A stretch of DNA of 64,000 bases from an uncultured Marvinbryantia sp. (GTDB taxonomy: Bacteria > Bacillota > Clostridia > Lachnospirales > Lachnospiraceae): positions 1-64,000 of the forward strand of contig CALDMO010000013.1 of the NCBI GenBank assembly GCA_937915375.1, given 5' to 3'. Positions 33,966 to 43,334 of the stretch are shown one piece after another. The notes beneath the pieces were generated by a model, which saw only the letters and a list, made by a program, of their open reading frames with translations, was not told where the DNA came from and ran no database searches. The first letter of the stretch is position 1. Every line of letters begins with the position of its first letter. A program made the position numbers and the translations under genes.

Positions 33966-34006
33966 AAAAAAGCTTGAAAATCTTTTCAAAGACTTTCAAG
34001 CTTTTT
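33966..34006. terminator. Bidirectional terminator between tRNA-Gly and tRNA-Met
   Basis: AGCTTGAAA (33971-33979) pairs with TTTCAAGCT (33994-34002). Runs of A and T on both flanks serve the two converging tRNA transcripts. Confidence 0.8.
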
Positions 34007-34011
34007 CTAAG

Positions 34012-34085
34012 TAGCGGAAGGGAGATTCGAACTCTCGACACTACGGGTATGAACCGTATGCTCTAGCCAACTGAGCTATTCCGCC
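34012..34085 (-). tRNA. tRNA-Met, elongator type (anticodon CAT)
   Basis: Minus strand: acceptor GGCGGAA with TTCCGCT (terminal G-U), D arm TAGCTCAGTTGGCTAGAGC, anticodon stem TACGG/CCGTA with loop TTCATAC, T loop GTTCGAATC. The sequence resembles the Bacillus elongator Met tRNA more than the CAU-Ile tRNA. It lies just after divIC, as in Bacillus subtilis. Confidence 0.92.
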
Positions 34086-34193
34086 ATAACAAAATATATT
34101 ATAGCGAACTTCCCTTCTATTGTCAACCATTTCTTGCTAAATTATACATTTTTTTATATCCGTTTATTACAGTTTCTTCCCGATGACACAGCA

Positions 34194-34493
34194 TCAGTTT
34201 TTCACCTTAAACAAAATCTCATTTTCCCCTATCATCCCCAGTTTTTCCCGCGCTGCCTCACCCGCGTATTCCGGAGTATTGACATACTCTTTTAATGCCT
34301 CGATTTCAACCGAACGCTCGCTTTCTTCTTCCAATTCTGCTGTAAGGCTTGCAATCTTCTCTTCATATCCAGTATTTTTTTCACGTAAATGATTGCTCTG
34401 TACGAATACGACTCCCAAAAGCACCAGCACAACCGCAGAAATACAGATCATTTCACGGCGATTGCTTCCCCTGCGCCTTTTTCTTCTTGCCAT
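34194..34493 (-). CDS. divIC: Septum formation initiator DivIC/FtsB-like
   Basis: This 99-residue cell-division protein has a basic cytoplasmic tail MARRKRRRGSNRRE, one membrane helix (about 15-33) and an outer coiled coil (about 38-70, EKIASLTAELEEESERSVE). It ends with YAGEAAREKLGMIGENEIL, the DivIC/FtsB signature. It recruits septal enzymes with FtsL and DivIB. It is the last gene of the mazG-to-divIC run and is followed by tRNA-Met. Confidence 0.9.
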   Translation of the reverse strand: MARRKRRRGSNRREMICISAVVLVLLGVVFVQSNHLREKNTGYEEKIASLTAELEEESERSVEIEALKEYVNTPEYAGEAAREKLGMIGENEILFKVKN

Positions 34494-34521
34494 ATATTAC
34501 ACTCCTCTTACCCAAATACAC

Positions 34522-34869
34522 TCATTTATCTTTTGCCACTGTCATTCTACCCTTTTTCCCGAGTTTTTTCAACACCTTTATCCAGATCTTTCGGAAAAAG
34601 ACTTCTACCGTATATTGTACCCACACTCCAGCCAAAATACCGACGAAAGCATAACCGCGCAGTGCCCCGTCATTCTGTTCAAAAATCATTCCAAATATAA
34701 TCAGCGCCACCAGAAACCAATACAACAGATCCTCTGCATTAACAGCAATACTGTGATGCGGCACTATCTTTCGGAAAATGCGGAAAATATCATACGACCA
34801 AACCAGCACAATGCCGGTAACAATGCTTGTAAAAAAGAAAAGCACTTCGCCTCTTACCACCTCGCTCAT
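34522..34869 (-). CDS. yabQ: Spore cortex biosynthesis protein YabQ
   Basis: This 115-residue membrane protein has helices near 8-27, 48-64 and 70-88 (FFFTSIVTGIVLVWSYDIFR is characteristic). YabQ is needed for cortex peptidoglycan in spores and is made in the mother cell. It lies one base from yabP and 28 bp from divIC, as in Bacillus. Confidence 0.88.
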   Translation of the reverse strand: MSEVVRGEVLFFFTSIVTGIVLVWSYDIFRIFRKIVPHHSIAVNAEDLLYWFLVALIIFGMIFEQNDGALRGYAFVGILAGVWVQYTVEVFFRKIWIKVLKKLGKKGRMTVAKDK

Positions 34870-34870
34870 A

Positions 34871-35155
34871 TCAGCGGAACAATCTGCTCACCAGCGAGCC
34901 CTCCTGTTTCTTTTTATGACCGCGCTCTGAATAGACCATACTGTCTACCTTTCCTTCTATATCCGCCTCACCAAGTTCAAGGCTCAGACGGCTGATATGC
35001 AGCTCCTTTCCTTTTATTGTCAGAAGCCCCATCTCTGTATCGAGAATAATTTCATTTTCATCAAACGAGAGCACATCTGATATTCCACTGATCATTCCTG
35101 ATTTCCTGCCTACAACAACTACCTTATGCGCTCTCGGCATCTGCTTTTCTTCCAT
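34871..35155 (-). CDS. yabP: Sporulation protein YabP
   Basis: This 94-residue soluble beta-rich protein has the YabP/YqfC motifs ISGISDVLSFDENEI and LLTIKGKELHISRLSLE. The family acts in spore coat or cortex formation. It is adjacent to yabQ in the conserved order. Confidence 0.88.
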   Translation of the reverse strand: MEEKQMPRAHKVVVVGRKSGMISGISDVLSFDENEIILDTEMGLLTIKGKELHISRLSLELGEADIEGKVDSMVYSERGHKKKQEGSLVSRLFR

Positions 35156-35197
35156 ACCTTCACCCGGTCCGCATCTTCATTAACAATGTATGCGCCG

Positions 35198-35437
35198 TTA
35201 CAGGTATTTATACATCTCCTGCGCTTCTTCCTTGCGTACCGTCTCCTGTACGTTTACTACTTCGACTTTTACACTTCTGGTGCCGAACTGGATTTCAATC
35301 ACATCCCCTGCTTTTACATTAACAGAAGCCTTGGCCGGCTTATCGTTCACCAGAACACGACCTGCATCACAAGCTTCATTCGCCACGGTTCTTCGCTTGA
35401 TCAAGCGTGAAACCTTTAAATATTTATCTAACCGCAT
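35198..35437 (-). CDS. rqcP: RqcP, S4-domain ribosome quality-control factor
   Basis: This 79-residue protein is an S4 RNA-binding domain: MRLDKYLKVSRLIKRRTVAN, AGRVLVNDKPAKAS, VKAGDVIEIQFG. RqcP (YabO) works with RqcH to add alanine tails to nascent chains on stalled 50S subunits. Its position upstream of yabP is conserved in Firmicutes. Confidence 0.92.
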   Translation of the reverse strand: MRLDKYLKVSRLIKRRTVANEACDAGRVLVNDKPAKASVNVKAGDVIEIQFGTRSVKVEVVNVQETVRKEEAQEMYKYL

Positions 35438-35563
35438 CGTTATCTCCCGTATTACTTCTTTCTAATATATGAATAAAGAATCCCACGGCATTTTTCATTC
35501 CGCCGCAAGACAACTCTCACGAAATGTTTTCATCATTATAGAAACAATTTTTCCTATATAATG

Positions 35564-35589
35564 AAAAAAAGGGGACCTACTCAGCCCCC
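35564..35589 (-). terminator. Terminator after hup
   Basis: Minus strand: GGGGGCT and AGGTCCCC pair with G-U help around GAGT and are followed by seven T. Confidence 0.6.
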
Positions 35590-35612
35590 AATCCACTCAC
35601 AATAAACTATAA

Positions 35613-35885
35613 TTAATTAACAGCATCCTTTAATGCTTTACCGCATTTGAACTTCGGTGTTTTAGAAGCTTTAATTTCCATTGTCTCACCTGTCTGCGGA
35701 TTTCTGCCTGTTCTTGCAGCTCTTTCGGAAACTTCAAATGTACCGAATCCTACTAACTGAATTTTTTCGCCCTTCTTTAATTCTGCTGCAATAACATCTG
35801 TGAAAGCTTTTAACGCTTTTTCCGCATCTTTCTTCGATAATTCTGTTTTTTCTGCAATAGCTGCAACTAATTCTGTTCTGTTCAT
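35613..35885 (-). CDS. hup: HU-family DNA-binding protein
   Basis: This 90-residue nucleoid protein starts MNRTELVAAIAEKTELSKKD, has GFGTFEVSERAARTGRNPQTG (beta arms) and ends TPKFKCGKALKDAVN. AGGAGG lies 8 bases before the ATG at 35885, so the 28-codon upstream extension is rejected. It bends and compacts DNA. It lies between mazG and rqcP, an arrangement seen in Clostridia. A terminator follows. Confidence 0.95.
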   Translation of the reverse strand: MNRTELVAAIAEKTELSKKDAEKALKAFTDVIAAELKKGEKIQLVGFGTFEVSERAARTGRNPQTGETMEIKASKTPKFKCGKALKDAVN

Positions 35886-36027
35886 GGAATAATTCCTCCT
35901 GTAGATTTTCTTTGCCTGCCTGCAGGCAATTCGTCTGATTTTCGTACATGTGCAGTTATCCGTACACATTCATATCATTTATATACCGTAATCCTGCTTT
36001 TGTCAAGTTTTTTCAATAGAAACGCGC

Positions 36028-36477
36028 CTACCGCCGCAGATGCGCTGCCATATCCCTGTAAGCTTCCTCAAGCGCCTGTTTTTTCGCTGTCTCTATCTCT
36101 GGAGGCACCAACGCTTTTTCCGCTTTTTTGATCTCATTCCAATCAGGTACGTTTTGATTTTCTGCCGCGAATACATGCGGATGACGACGAATCATTTTTT
36201 CACTGACAGCCTGTACCACCTCAGAAAAATCAAACTTTCCCTCTTCAGCAGCAATCTGAGACTGTAGCAAGATCAAAAATAACTGATCTCCCAGTTCTTC
36301 ACAAAGATTTGTACTGTAACCGGTGCTTTTCTGCACCTTAATCGCAGCCAATACCTCTGCCGTTTCATCCACCATACACGGAACCAGACTCTCATGTGTC
36401 TGCGCCAAATCCCACGGGCACCCTTCCGGCGCCCGCAGTTTTTCTACAATCTCAAGCAAATCTTCTATCTGATACAT
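36028..36477 (-). CDS. mazG: MazG-family nucleotide pyrophosphohydrolase, single domain
   Basis: This 149-residue all-alpha enzyme hydrolyses nucleoside triphosphates to monophosphates. It has LRAPEGCPWDLAQTHESL and the metal motif split as DETAEVLAAI and LCEELGDQL. The first acidic pair is DE rather than EE. RRHPHVFAAE follows. It corresponds to one domain of the two-domain E. coli protein. AGAGGAAG precedes the start, 10 bp after the phosphoglucomutase gene. Confidence 0.88.
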   Translation of the reverse strand: MYQIEDLLEIVEKLRAPEGCPWDLAQTHESLVPCMVDETAEVLAAIKVQKSTGYSTNLCEELGDQLFLILLQSQIAAEEGKFDFSEVVQAVSEKMIRRHPHVFAAENQNVPDWNEIKKAEKALVPPEIETAKKQALEEAYRDMAAHLRR

Positions 36478-36487
36478 CCGCTTCCTC

Positions 36488-38221
36488 TTACAGCATTTTG
36501 TCGATCATTTCCAGAACCTGTTTGCCAAGCGCTTCGGATTTCGCATCCGCATCCGCTAAAGAAGTTCCCTTTACACCATAGTAAAATTTCACTTTCGGTT
36601 CTGTACCGGAAGGACGCACGCACAACCATGCGTCATCATTCAGATCATAGTAAAGAACATTGGAATTCGGCAATCCTGTTGCTGTAGTTTCTCCCGTTTC
36701 CAGATTTTTAATCACATCCAGCTTGTAGTCTCTCGCGGATAATACCTTATAGTCACCGATTTTCTCCGGCGTATTGTTGCGCAATGTCGTCAGGATCTCC
36801 TGGATTTTCTGCAGACCCTCAATTCCTTTTAAGGTAATAGACTTGATGTCATCTTTGTAATAGCCATATTTTTCATACATATCGATCATGGCATCCCACA
36901 ATGTCTTGCCCTGACTCTTATAAAAAGCCGCCGCCTCACAAAGCGCCATCGTTGCAACAATAGCATCCTTATCTCGCGCATATGTACCGATCAGACAGCC
37001 ATAACTCTCCTCAAAACCAAACAGATAAGTGCCGATGCCGGTCTTCTCAAATCCCAAAATCTGCTGACCGATATATTTAAAGCCTGTCAGAACCTCGATA
37101 AATTTCATTCCATAGGCTCTCGCGATCGCGCCCGCCATATTAGATGTTACGATTGTACTGACAACCGCTCCGTCTGCCGGAAGACCTTTTGTTGCCTTTC
37201 TCTGACTCAGTTCATATTCTTCCAGAAGCGCACCGGACATATTTCCGGTCAGGCAGATATACTCGCCGCTCTTTGTATCTTTTACATAGCAGCCAAGGCG
37301 GTCTGCATCCGGGTCCGTTGCCAGAACAAGATCCGCATCCACTTCCTTTGCCAGCTTCAGCCCCAGTTCAAATGCTTCTTTTGCTTCCGGGTTCGGATAG
37401 CTTACCGTCGGGAATTCGCCGTCCGGCAGTTCCTGCTCTTTTACGACATAAACATTTTCAAAACCAAGCTCTTTTAAAATTCGTCTTGCCGGAATATTAC
37501 CGGTACCGTGCAGCGGACTGTATACGATACGAATATTTTTCTGCTGTTCCTTGATCGCATCCCAGTGAATCACCTGCTTTTTGAGCTCTTCGATATACGA
37601 ATCGTCAATATTAGCACCGATTACCTCATAAACACCTGCCGCCTTTGCAGCTTCTTTGTCCATCGTCTTTGTAGACGCATAATCGGTAATCTTATTTACC
37701 TCTTCCATGATACCAGAATCATGCGGCGGTGTAATCTGCGCACCATCCTCCCAGTATACTTTGTAACCGTTATATTCCGGCGGATTGTGGCTAGCCGTAA
37801 TATTGATACCCGCAATGCAGCCAAGCTTTCTTACCGCATAGGAAAGTTCCGGCGTCGGTCTTAGAGATTCAAACACATACGCCTTGATACCGTTCGCCGC
37901 CAGGCAAAGAGCTGCCTCATCCGCAAACTCTGGCGACATTCTTCTGGAATCATAGGCAATCGCTACGCCTCTGCTTTCGCCGCCTACTTTGCGGATATAA
38001 TTTGCCAATCCCTGCGTTGCTTTGCGAACTGTATAAATATTCATTCTGTTTGTACCAGCTCCAATCACACCGCGAAGTCCCGCCGTACCGAATTCAAGAT
38101 CCTTATAAAAACGTTCTTTCATTTCATTTTCATCAGAAGCAATCGCTTTTAACTCTGCTTTAGTCGCCTCATCAAAAACCGGATTGGTAAGCCACTCCTG
38201 ATACATCTCTTTATAGTCCAT
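36488..38221 (-). CDS. Phosphoglucomutase/phosphomannomutase
   Basis: This 577-residue enzyme interconverts glucose-1-phosphate and glucose-6-phosphate for glycogen, sugar-nucleotide and envelope synthesis. The phosphoserine loop ITASHNPPEYNGYKVYW (Ser near 143), metal loop ATDPDADRLG (about 305), sugar-binding FGFEESYG and the C-terminal phosphate loop RPSGTEPKVKFY are all present. GGGAGGG lies 8 bases before the ATG at 38221, so the 16-codon extension is rejected. The length suits the PgcA-type group of Firmicutes. Confidence 0.94.
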   Translation of the reverse strand: MDYKEMYQEWLTNPVFDEATKAELKAIASDENEMKERFYKDLEFGTAGLRGVIGAGTNRMNIYTVRKATQGLANYIRKVGGESRGVAIAYDSRRMSPEFADEAALCLAANGIKAYVFESLRPTPELSYAVRKLGCIAGINITASHNPPEYNGYKVYWEDGAQITPPHDSGIMEEVNKITDYASTKTMDKEAAKAAGVYEVIGANIDDSYIEELKKQVIHWDAIKEQQKNIRIVYSPLHGTGNIPARRILKELGFENVYVVKEQELPDGEFPTVSYPNPEAKEAFELGLKLAKEVDADLVLATDPDADRLGCYVKDTKSGEYICLTGNMSGALLEEYELSQRKATKGLPADGAVVSTIVTSNMAGAIARAYGMKFIEVLTGFKYIGQQILGFEKTGIGTYLFGFEESYGCLIGTYARDKDAIVATMALCEAAAFYKSQGKTLWDAMIDMYEKYGYYKDDIKSITLKGIEGLQKIQEILTTLRNNTPEKIGDYKVLSARDYKLDVIKNLETGETTATGLPNSNVLYYDLNDDAWLCVRPSGTEPKVKFYYGVKGTSLADADAKSEALGKQVLEMIDKML

Positions 38222-38302
38222 TGTAAATCCCTCCCATAATTTCCCTCTGTCTGTTTTGCGTACAGTCATTATTATGTACTCATAATAGCAGATGTTCTCT
38301 GA

Positions 38303-39292
38303 TTATTCCAGTGTTTTCAAGAAAGAATTTCGCAAATTCTGCTGATCAATCAGTCTTTGCAGCTTCTCCGTACTTTTCTCCGGAATCCAGCATTTATTAT
38401 GATTATAATACTGATTTGCCAGTTTCCAGAACTTTTCCGGATAAAATAGCCGAATACTCAGATATTCCTGTTCTGCCCTCTGCATAGCCTTTTCATAATC
38501 ATAGCTCTCTAAGATACGATAACCTGCGCTAAACGACCATTCCTGTTTTTCCATGATTTTACGCATAAACTGATAAAGATCAGACACCTGTATATCATAA
38601 CGACATTTATCAAAATTTCCAATAAAAATCTGTCCTCTGGTCGGAAACCAAACATTGTGCTGATTGAAATTTCCATGACAAATACTGCCTTTTTTCAGCT
38701 CGTCGTTCCATAGTTGTACATAAGAAGACTGCCGCAAACGATGCAGCGCTTCCTGCGCCTGCTCAGCGAACAAAGAAAAACTATTTAAGAACAGGATTTC
38801 AAAACTGTTTTTCTGTTTGCGCCTGCGAATGAAAGAGTATACTTTACGAAGCTCTCGGTTGTGTCGTTCCAGTTCCTCCAACAAATTCCCGCCGACATAA
38901 TCGGAATGTTCCTGTTCCCCCTCAGGCGGCAAATACATCCATTTATGAAGATGTGCCAGTCCTCTGACCGTCTGTTCAATATCCGCCATACTCTTTGTGT
39001 CGCATTCTCTCCCCTCATACCAATCTTTTAAAATACAAGGCGGTTCATCTCTGTCCGGTGTAATTAAGTTTCCCTCTTTATTTTCGAGCGCAATATCTGC
39101 AAAAAAATAGCCCCGTGCTTTCATCAGCTCCAATATTTTGTTCACAAACTGCATCTTTTTTTCCGAACTGCTGCAGTTTGTCAATAGCTTTCTGCCCTGG
39201 TTTGTCTCACAGATATAGGAGCCACGCCCTCTTCTGGTGCTCATTACCTCAATCTCATATTGTTCTAATACCTTCAAGCTCTTTTCGTTCAC
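38303..39292 (-). CDS. CotS-family spore coat/kinase-like protein
   Basis: This 329-residue protein has an aminoglycoside-phosphotransferase-like kinase fold. GSICHGNFNQHNVWF corresponds to the catalytic loop HGDxxxxN, with Asn replacing the usual Asp. IFIGNFDKCRYDIQVSDL replaces IDFD with Asn-Phe-Asp. These changes match CotS/YutH spore-coat proteins, some of which may be inactive kinases. A coat role is inferred from the family. Confidence 0.78.
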   Translation of the reverse strand: MNEKSLKVLEQYEIEVMSTRRGRGSYICETNQGRKLLTNCSSSEKKMQFVNKILELMKARGYFFADIALENKEGNLITPDRDEPPCILKDWYEGRECDTKSMADIEQTVRGLAHLHKWMYLPPEGEQEHSDYVGGNLLEELERHNRELRKVYSFIRRRKQKNSFEILFLNSFSLFAEQAQEALHRLRQSSYVQLWNDELKKGSICHGNFNQHNVWFPTRGQIFIGNFDKCRYDIQVSDLYQFMRKIMEKQEWSFSAGYRILESYDYEKAMQRAEQEYLSIRLFYPEKFWKLANQYYNHNKCWIPEKSTEKLQRLIDQQNLRNSFLKTLE

Positions 39293-39384
39293 GCATATCC
39301 CTCCCCTATATCACTCCCTCTATCGTATGCGCGAAATATGCAAATTAGAATCTCGCAATCAAGATTCCCTACAGTGCGTTTACA

Positions 39385-39454
39385 GTATTTTAATCATACA
39401 GAAATAAAGTATCCTATATGATTAAAATACCGCACCTGTTCTCACAGCTGCGGT
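39385..39454 (-). terminator. Terminator of cca with a second overlapping inverted repeat
   Basis: TACCGCA/TGCGGTA flanks the cca stop codon and is followed by TTTTAAT on the minus strand. That tail forms a perfect 13-bp stem, GTATTTTAATCAT (39385-39397) with ATGATTAAAATAC (39418-39430). The two hairpins share bases. Confidence 0.65.
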
Positions 39455-40812
39455 AAATATGTTTTCATCAAATATTCTTTTGTATTATGCTCCGGCTCTT
39501 CCAGAACATCTTCCAGCATTTTATTTAAAATCTCTCCGATTTCTCTGCCCTGCGTTACTCCTGCTGAAATTAAATCCTTCCCGGTCACAGCCATCGTTTT
39601 CAAAGAAAGACACTGTTTCTTTGTCAAAATTTCCTCATAAACCTCCAGCATCTGTTCCAGTACCATCAGCTTTTCTGTGCGGTGATAATCGCTCTGTGCC
39701 AAAACATCGGCACCGCACACCTGTAAAAGTACCGGGAACAATTCCGATGAACATTGTGCCAACAGTTTACGCACATATTTATCCGAAACTACGCGTTTCC
39801 CCTGATACAGTTTTTCACGATCAGCCTCGGAAAGCGGCGCACGGCGATCGTGCAGTCGCACCAAAAGTTTTACTTTGCGGGTGGTATCATTGTCAAATTT
39901 CAGCCTGCGCATGATCTGCCCAGCAATCTCTTCCCCTGCTTCCGGATGACCATAAAAATGATCCGTACCATCCTTCACTATTCTGCACTCCGGCTTTCCC
40001 ATATCGTGAAATAAGACCGTCAAACGCATCACTCTGTCTGCCTCTACAAACTCCAGCGCTTTCAGCGTATGTTCGCCAACGTTGAAGCAGTGATGCGGAT
40101 TGTTTTGCTCTGTCTCCATCATACGGTCAAATTCCGGCAGAAACACACGCGTCAAACCAAGCTGATAGGCATTTCGTAAAAGCTGCGGATGCGGTGAGAC
40201 CAAAAGCTTGACCAGTTCCACCTGAATCCGCTCCGCGCTGATATTACGCAAATTCTCTGCCAGAAGAGCTGCCGCCCCCGCCGTTTTTTCTTCGATAGAA
40301 AATCCCAGCTGCGCCGCAAACCGCACAGCTCGCAGAATCCGCAGGGCATCCTCCTCAAAACGTTCTATCGCCTTTCCAACGCAGCGAATAATACCGTTTT
40401 CCAGATCTTCTATGCCTCCAAACGCGTCTACCAGACCGCGCGACTCATTATAGGCCATCGCATTGATCGTAAAATCACGGCGTCTCAAATCTTCCGTCAG
40501 ATTATCCGTAAAGCTGACAGCCTTCGGATGACGGCAGTCTGTATACTCTCCATCAATACGATACGTCGTCACCTCATATCCTTCTCCATCCATCAAAACC
40601 GTGACCGTACCGTGCGCAATACCGGTATCCACCGTTCTATGAAACAGCTCTTTCACCTGCTGCGGCTTGGCGGATGTGGTGATATCCCAGTCGTCCGGCT
40701 CACGCCCCAAAATGGAATCACGAACACAGCCGCCTACTGCAAATGCTTCGTAGCCGGCTGTCTCCAGAGTTTTAATTATTTTTTTTACATGTTCAGGTAA
40801 TATAATTTTCAT
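39442..40812 (-). CDS. cca: CCA tRNA nucleotidyltransferase with HD domain
   Basis: This 456-residue enzyme adds CCA to tRNA 3' ends. It is needed here because none of the three tRNAs in the window encodes CCA. The nucleotidyltransferase core has AVGGCVRDSILGREPDDWDI, RRDFTINAMAYN and the brace region RFEEDALRILRAVRF. A C-terminal HD domain is present: HCFNVGEHTLKAL, LTVLFHDMGKPEC. It lies one base from uppP on the same strand. Confidence 0.93.
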   Translation of the reverse strand: MKIILPEHVKKIIKTLETAGYEAFAVGGCVRDSILGREPDDWDITTSAKPQQVKELFHRTVDTGIAHGTVTVLMDGEGYEVTTYRIDGEYTDCRHPKAVSFTDNLTEDLRRRDFTINAMAYNESRGLVDAFGGIEDLENGIIRCVGKAIERFEEDALRILRAVRFAAQLGFSIEEKTAGAAALLAENLRNISAERIQVELVKLLVSPHPQLLRNAYQLGLTRVFLPEFDRMMETEQNNPHHCFNVGEHTLKALEFVEADRVMRLTVLFHDMGKPECRIVKDGTDHFYGHPEAGEEIAGQIMRRLKFDNDTTRKVKLLVRLHDRRAPLSEADREKLYQGKRVVSDKYVRKLLAQCSSELFPVLLQVCGADVLAQSDYHRTEKLMVLEQMLEVYEEILTKKQCLSLKTMAVTGKDLISAGVTQGREIGEILNKMLEDVLEEPEHNTKEYLMKTYLPQL

Positions 40813-40813
40813 T

Positions 40814-41641
40814 CTAACCTCTTAACCAGAAATATCCAAGAACCACAATACCCAGCACAATGCGGTACCATCCGAATGCTACAAAACTGTGTTTTCGGAT
40901 ATAGCCCAACAGGAATTTGATTACCGCGATTGATACTACAAACGCTACCACCATACCTGTGCCCAGCAGAATCACTTCATCAACTGTAAACGCAAGACCA
41001 AATTTTACTATCTTTAACAGACTGGCTCCCAACATCACCGGGACTGCCAGAAAGAAGGTAAATTCCGCCGCAACCGTTCTGGAAACGCCGATCATCAATG
41101 CGCCAAGAATGGTAGCTCCGGAACGGGAAGTACCCGGAAATACTGCAGCAATCAGCTGAAACACACCGATCCATATAGCCACAGGATACGTAATCTGCGC
41201 GATAGAATTCACGCGAATACGCATATCACGATTCTGTCGTTCGATCACGATAAACAAAATACCGAAAATGATCAACGCCATAGCCACCGTCTGATAGTTA
41301 TAAAACAATTCATTCAGTACATCATCATACAAAAGACCGATCACAGCTGCCGGAACACAAGCAACCAGGATCTTAAACCACATCTGGAATGTATCCTTTT
41401 TGATAAAATACTTTTCCTTTACCGAAAACGGCCACAGCTGATTCCAAAACAGAACCAAAACTGCCAAAATCGCTCCCAACTGAATCACTACCAGAAACAT
41501 TTCCAGAAATTCTTCCGAAACATTCAGCTTCACGAATTCATCCAACAGGATCATATGTCCGGTACTGCTGATCGGAAGCCATTCTGTAATTCCCTCAACA
41601 ATACCAAACAAAACTGCTTTTAAGATTTCAATTATTTCCAT
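40814..41641 (-). CDS. uppP: Undecaprenyl-diphosphatase
   Basis: This 275-residue membrane phosphatase recycles undecaprenyl pyrophosphate to the monophosphate lipid carrier and gives basal bacitracin tolerance. The two signature motifs are intact: EGITEWLPISSTGHMIL (about 17-33) and PGTSRSGATI (about 160-175). About eight membrane segments. Probably cotranscribed with cca. Confidence 0.95.
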   Translation of the reverse strand: MEIIEILKAVLFGIVEGITEWLPISSTGHMILLDEFVKLNVSEEFLEMFLVVIQLGAILAVLVLFWNQLWPFSVKEKYFIKKDTFQMWFKILVACVPAAVIGLLYDDVLNELFYNYQTVAMALIIFGILFIVIERQNRDMRIRVNSIAQITYPVAIWIGVFQLIAAVFPGTSRSGATILGALMIGVSRTVAAEFTFFLAVPVMLGASLLKIVKFGLAFTVDEVILLGTGMVVAFVVSIAVIKFLLGYIRKHSFVAFGWYRIVLGIVVLGYFWLRG

Positions 41642-41744
41642 ATATTTACCTCTTTATTTTTTGTGCGCATCCCGGAAATTATCCGTTTTACTTTTTCAAA
41701 CTTCTATCAGTATAGTATGACTGCCGTAAAATTACAAGAATTTC

Positions 41745-43103
41745 TTATTTCTTCTCTTCCCGCAGTTCCGGCAGCACCGTCAGCAGCATCGTAATATAGC
41801 AGGCACATCCGCCGATCAGGTTAGAAATCGGTTCCGCCCAGAACACACCGTTTACGCCAAGTCCCATCCTCGGCAGCAGCAAGGTCAGCGGCACTACAAT
41901 AATCACTTTTCTAAAAATCGAAAAAAATGTAGCATGCTTAGCCTTGCCGAGCGCCACAAATGTACACTGTCCGCAGAACTGCAACGCCATAAAGAAAAAG
42001 CCGAAAAAGTAAATATGCATAGCAGGAATACCCAGCTCCAGCATATCGCCTTCTCCGTTGAAAATACGGATAAACGGTTCCGGCCAGATACGCAGCACCG
42101 CCCAGGCAAGCAAGGTGTAAGCAATCCCGATTACCGATACAAATGCAATTGCCTGCTTTACTCTTTTATATGCGCGTTCTCCGTAATTATACCCCATTAC
42201 CGGCGACGCGCCGTTCGTAAGCCCGGATACCGGCATATGAAAAATCTCACGCACAGAATTCAATACCGTCATGATGCCCACATAGATATCGCCCCCAGAT
42301 GTCTTCAAGGTCGCGTTGCAGGCAATCTGTACAAGTCCGTTTGTAAAAGCCATCACAAATCCGGAAAATCCCATTGAAACAATACGGCCAATACGGCTCC
42401 ATTCAATCCTCATCGCTTCCGGGCGTAGCCGCAAAGATGTTTTCCTTCCGGTCAAAAATTTTAATACCCACACCGCTGATACCATCTGTGAAAGAATTGT
42501 CGCAACCGCCGCGCCGGCCACATCCATATCCAGCGCAAAAATAAAAATCGGATCAAGGATGATATTCAGTACCGCCCCGATCAAAACCGTCAGCATCCCG
42601 ACCTGACCGAATCCCTGGCTATTAACAAAAGGATTCATGCCCAATGCAATCATCACAAAAACGGTACCAATCAAGTAAATACGGATGTAAGTACCCGCAT
42701 AAGGAATCGTCTCCCTGCTTGCCCCGAAAGCAAACAAAATCGGCCGGTAGAACACCAGACAGAAGACCGTCAGGATCGCGCCTGTGATCAGCAGCATAGA
42801 AAATGTATTCCCCATCAGGGCTTCTGCCTCTTTCTGATTTCCTCTGCCGCGTTCAATTGCGCACAAAGGTCCGCCGCCGTTTCCAAAAAGCAGCGTAAAC
42901 GCGCTGATAAGCGTGATGATCGGAAAGCACAGTCCCACACCGGTCAGCGCCATCGTGCCATGCCCCTCGATGCGGCCAATATACATACGATCCACTACAT
43001 TATATAGCAGATTTAAAATCTGCGCCGCGGTCATCGGAACCGCTACATCTAATATATTTTTGTATACACTTCCCTTTGAAAAATCTGTCTGTTTCACCTG
43101 CAT
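41745..43103 (-). CDS. MATE-family multidrug/toxin efflux transporter
   Basis: This 452-residue transporter has twelve predicted membrane segments in two MatE repeats (VPMTAAQILNLLYNVVDRMYIG; GFSGFVMAFTNGLVQIACN; GASPVMGYNYGERAYKR). It exports cationic drugs or metabolites using Na+ or H+. It is transcribed alone; substrate unknown. Confidence 0.93.
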   Translation of the reverse strand: MQVKQTDFSKGSVYKNILDVAVPMTAAQILNLLYNVVDRMYIGRIEGHGTMALTGVGLCFPIITLISAFTLLFGNGGGPLCAIERGRGNQKEAEALMGNTFSMLLITGAILTVFCLVFYRPILFAFGASRETIPYAGTYIRIYLIGTVFVMIALGMNPFVNSQGFGQVGMLTVLIGAVLNIILDPIFIFALDMDVAGAAVATILSQMVSAVWVLKFLTGRKTSLRLRPEAMRIEWSRIGRIVSMGFSGFVMAFTNGLVQIACNATLKTSGGDIYVGIMTVLNSVREIFHMPVSGLTNGASPVMGYNYGERAYKRVKQAIAFVSVIGIAYTLLAWAVLRIWPEPFIRIFNGEGDMLELGIPAMHIYFFGFFFMALQFCGQCTFVALGKAKHATFFSIFRKVIIVVPLTLLLPRMGLGVNGVFWAEPISNLIGGCACYITMLLTVLPELREEKK

Positions 43104-43334
43104 TTGAAACCCTCTTTGCTTCTTTTGTACTATTTACAGTATAACACTTCGTACATAAAAGGAAACCCCAAAAAGGGCTTTCTTTCACTAAAACCACTTT
43201 CTTTCTCACAACTTCCATGCTATCATCAAAATGAATATCTGTGGTAACCTGCATATCAATTTGGCAGAAATTGTATCACAGCTTCTATATCATATAAATT
43301 TATATAAAAATCCAAAAAGGAGGATGCCGGCGCT

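Noticed and set aside
34393..34995. 200-codon plus-strand ORF over divIC and yabQ
   Set aside because: It is antisense to two clearly recognised genes and has no family features.
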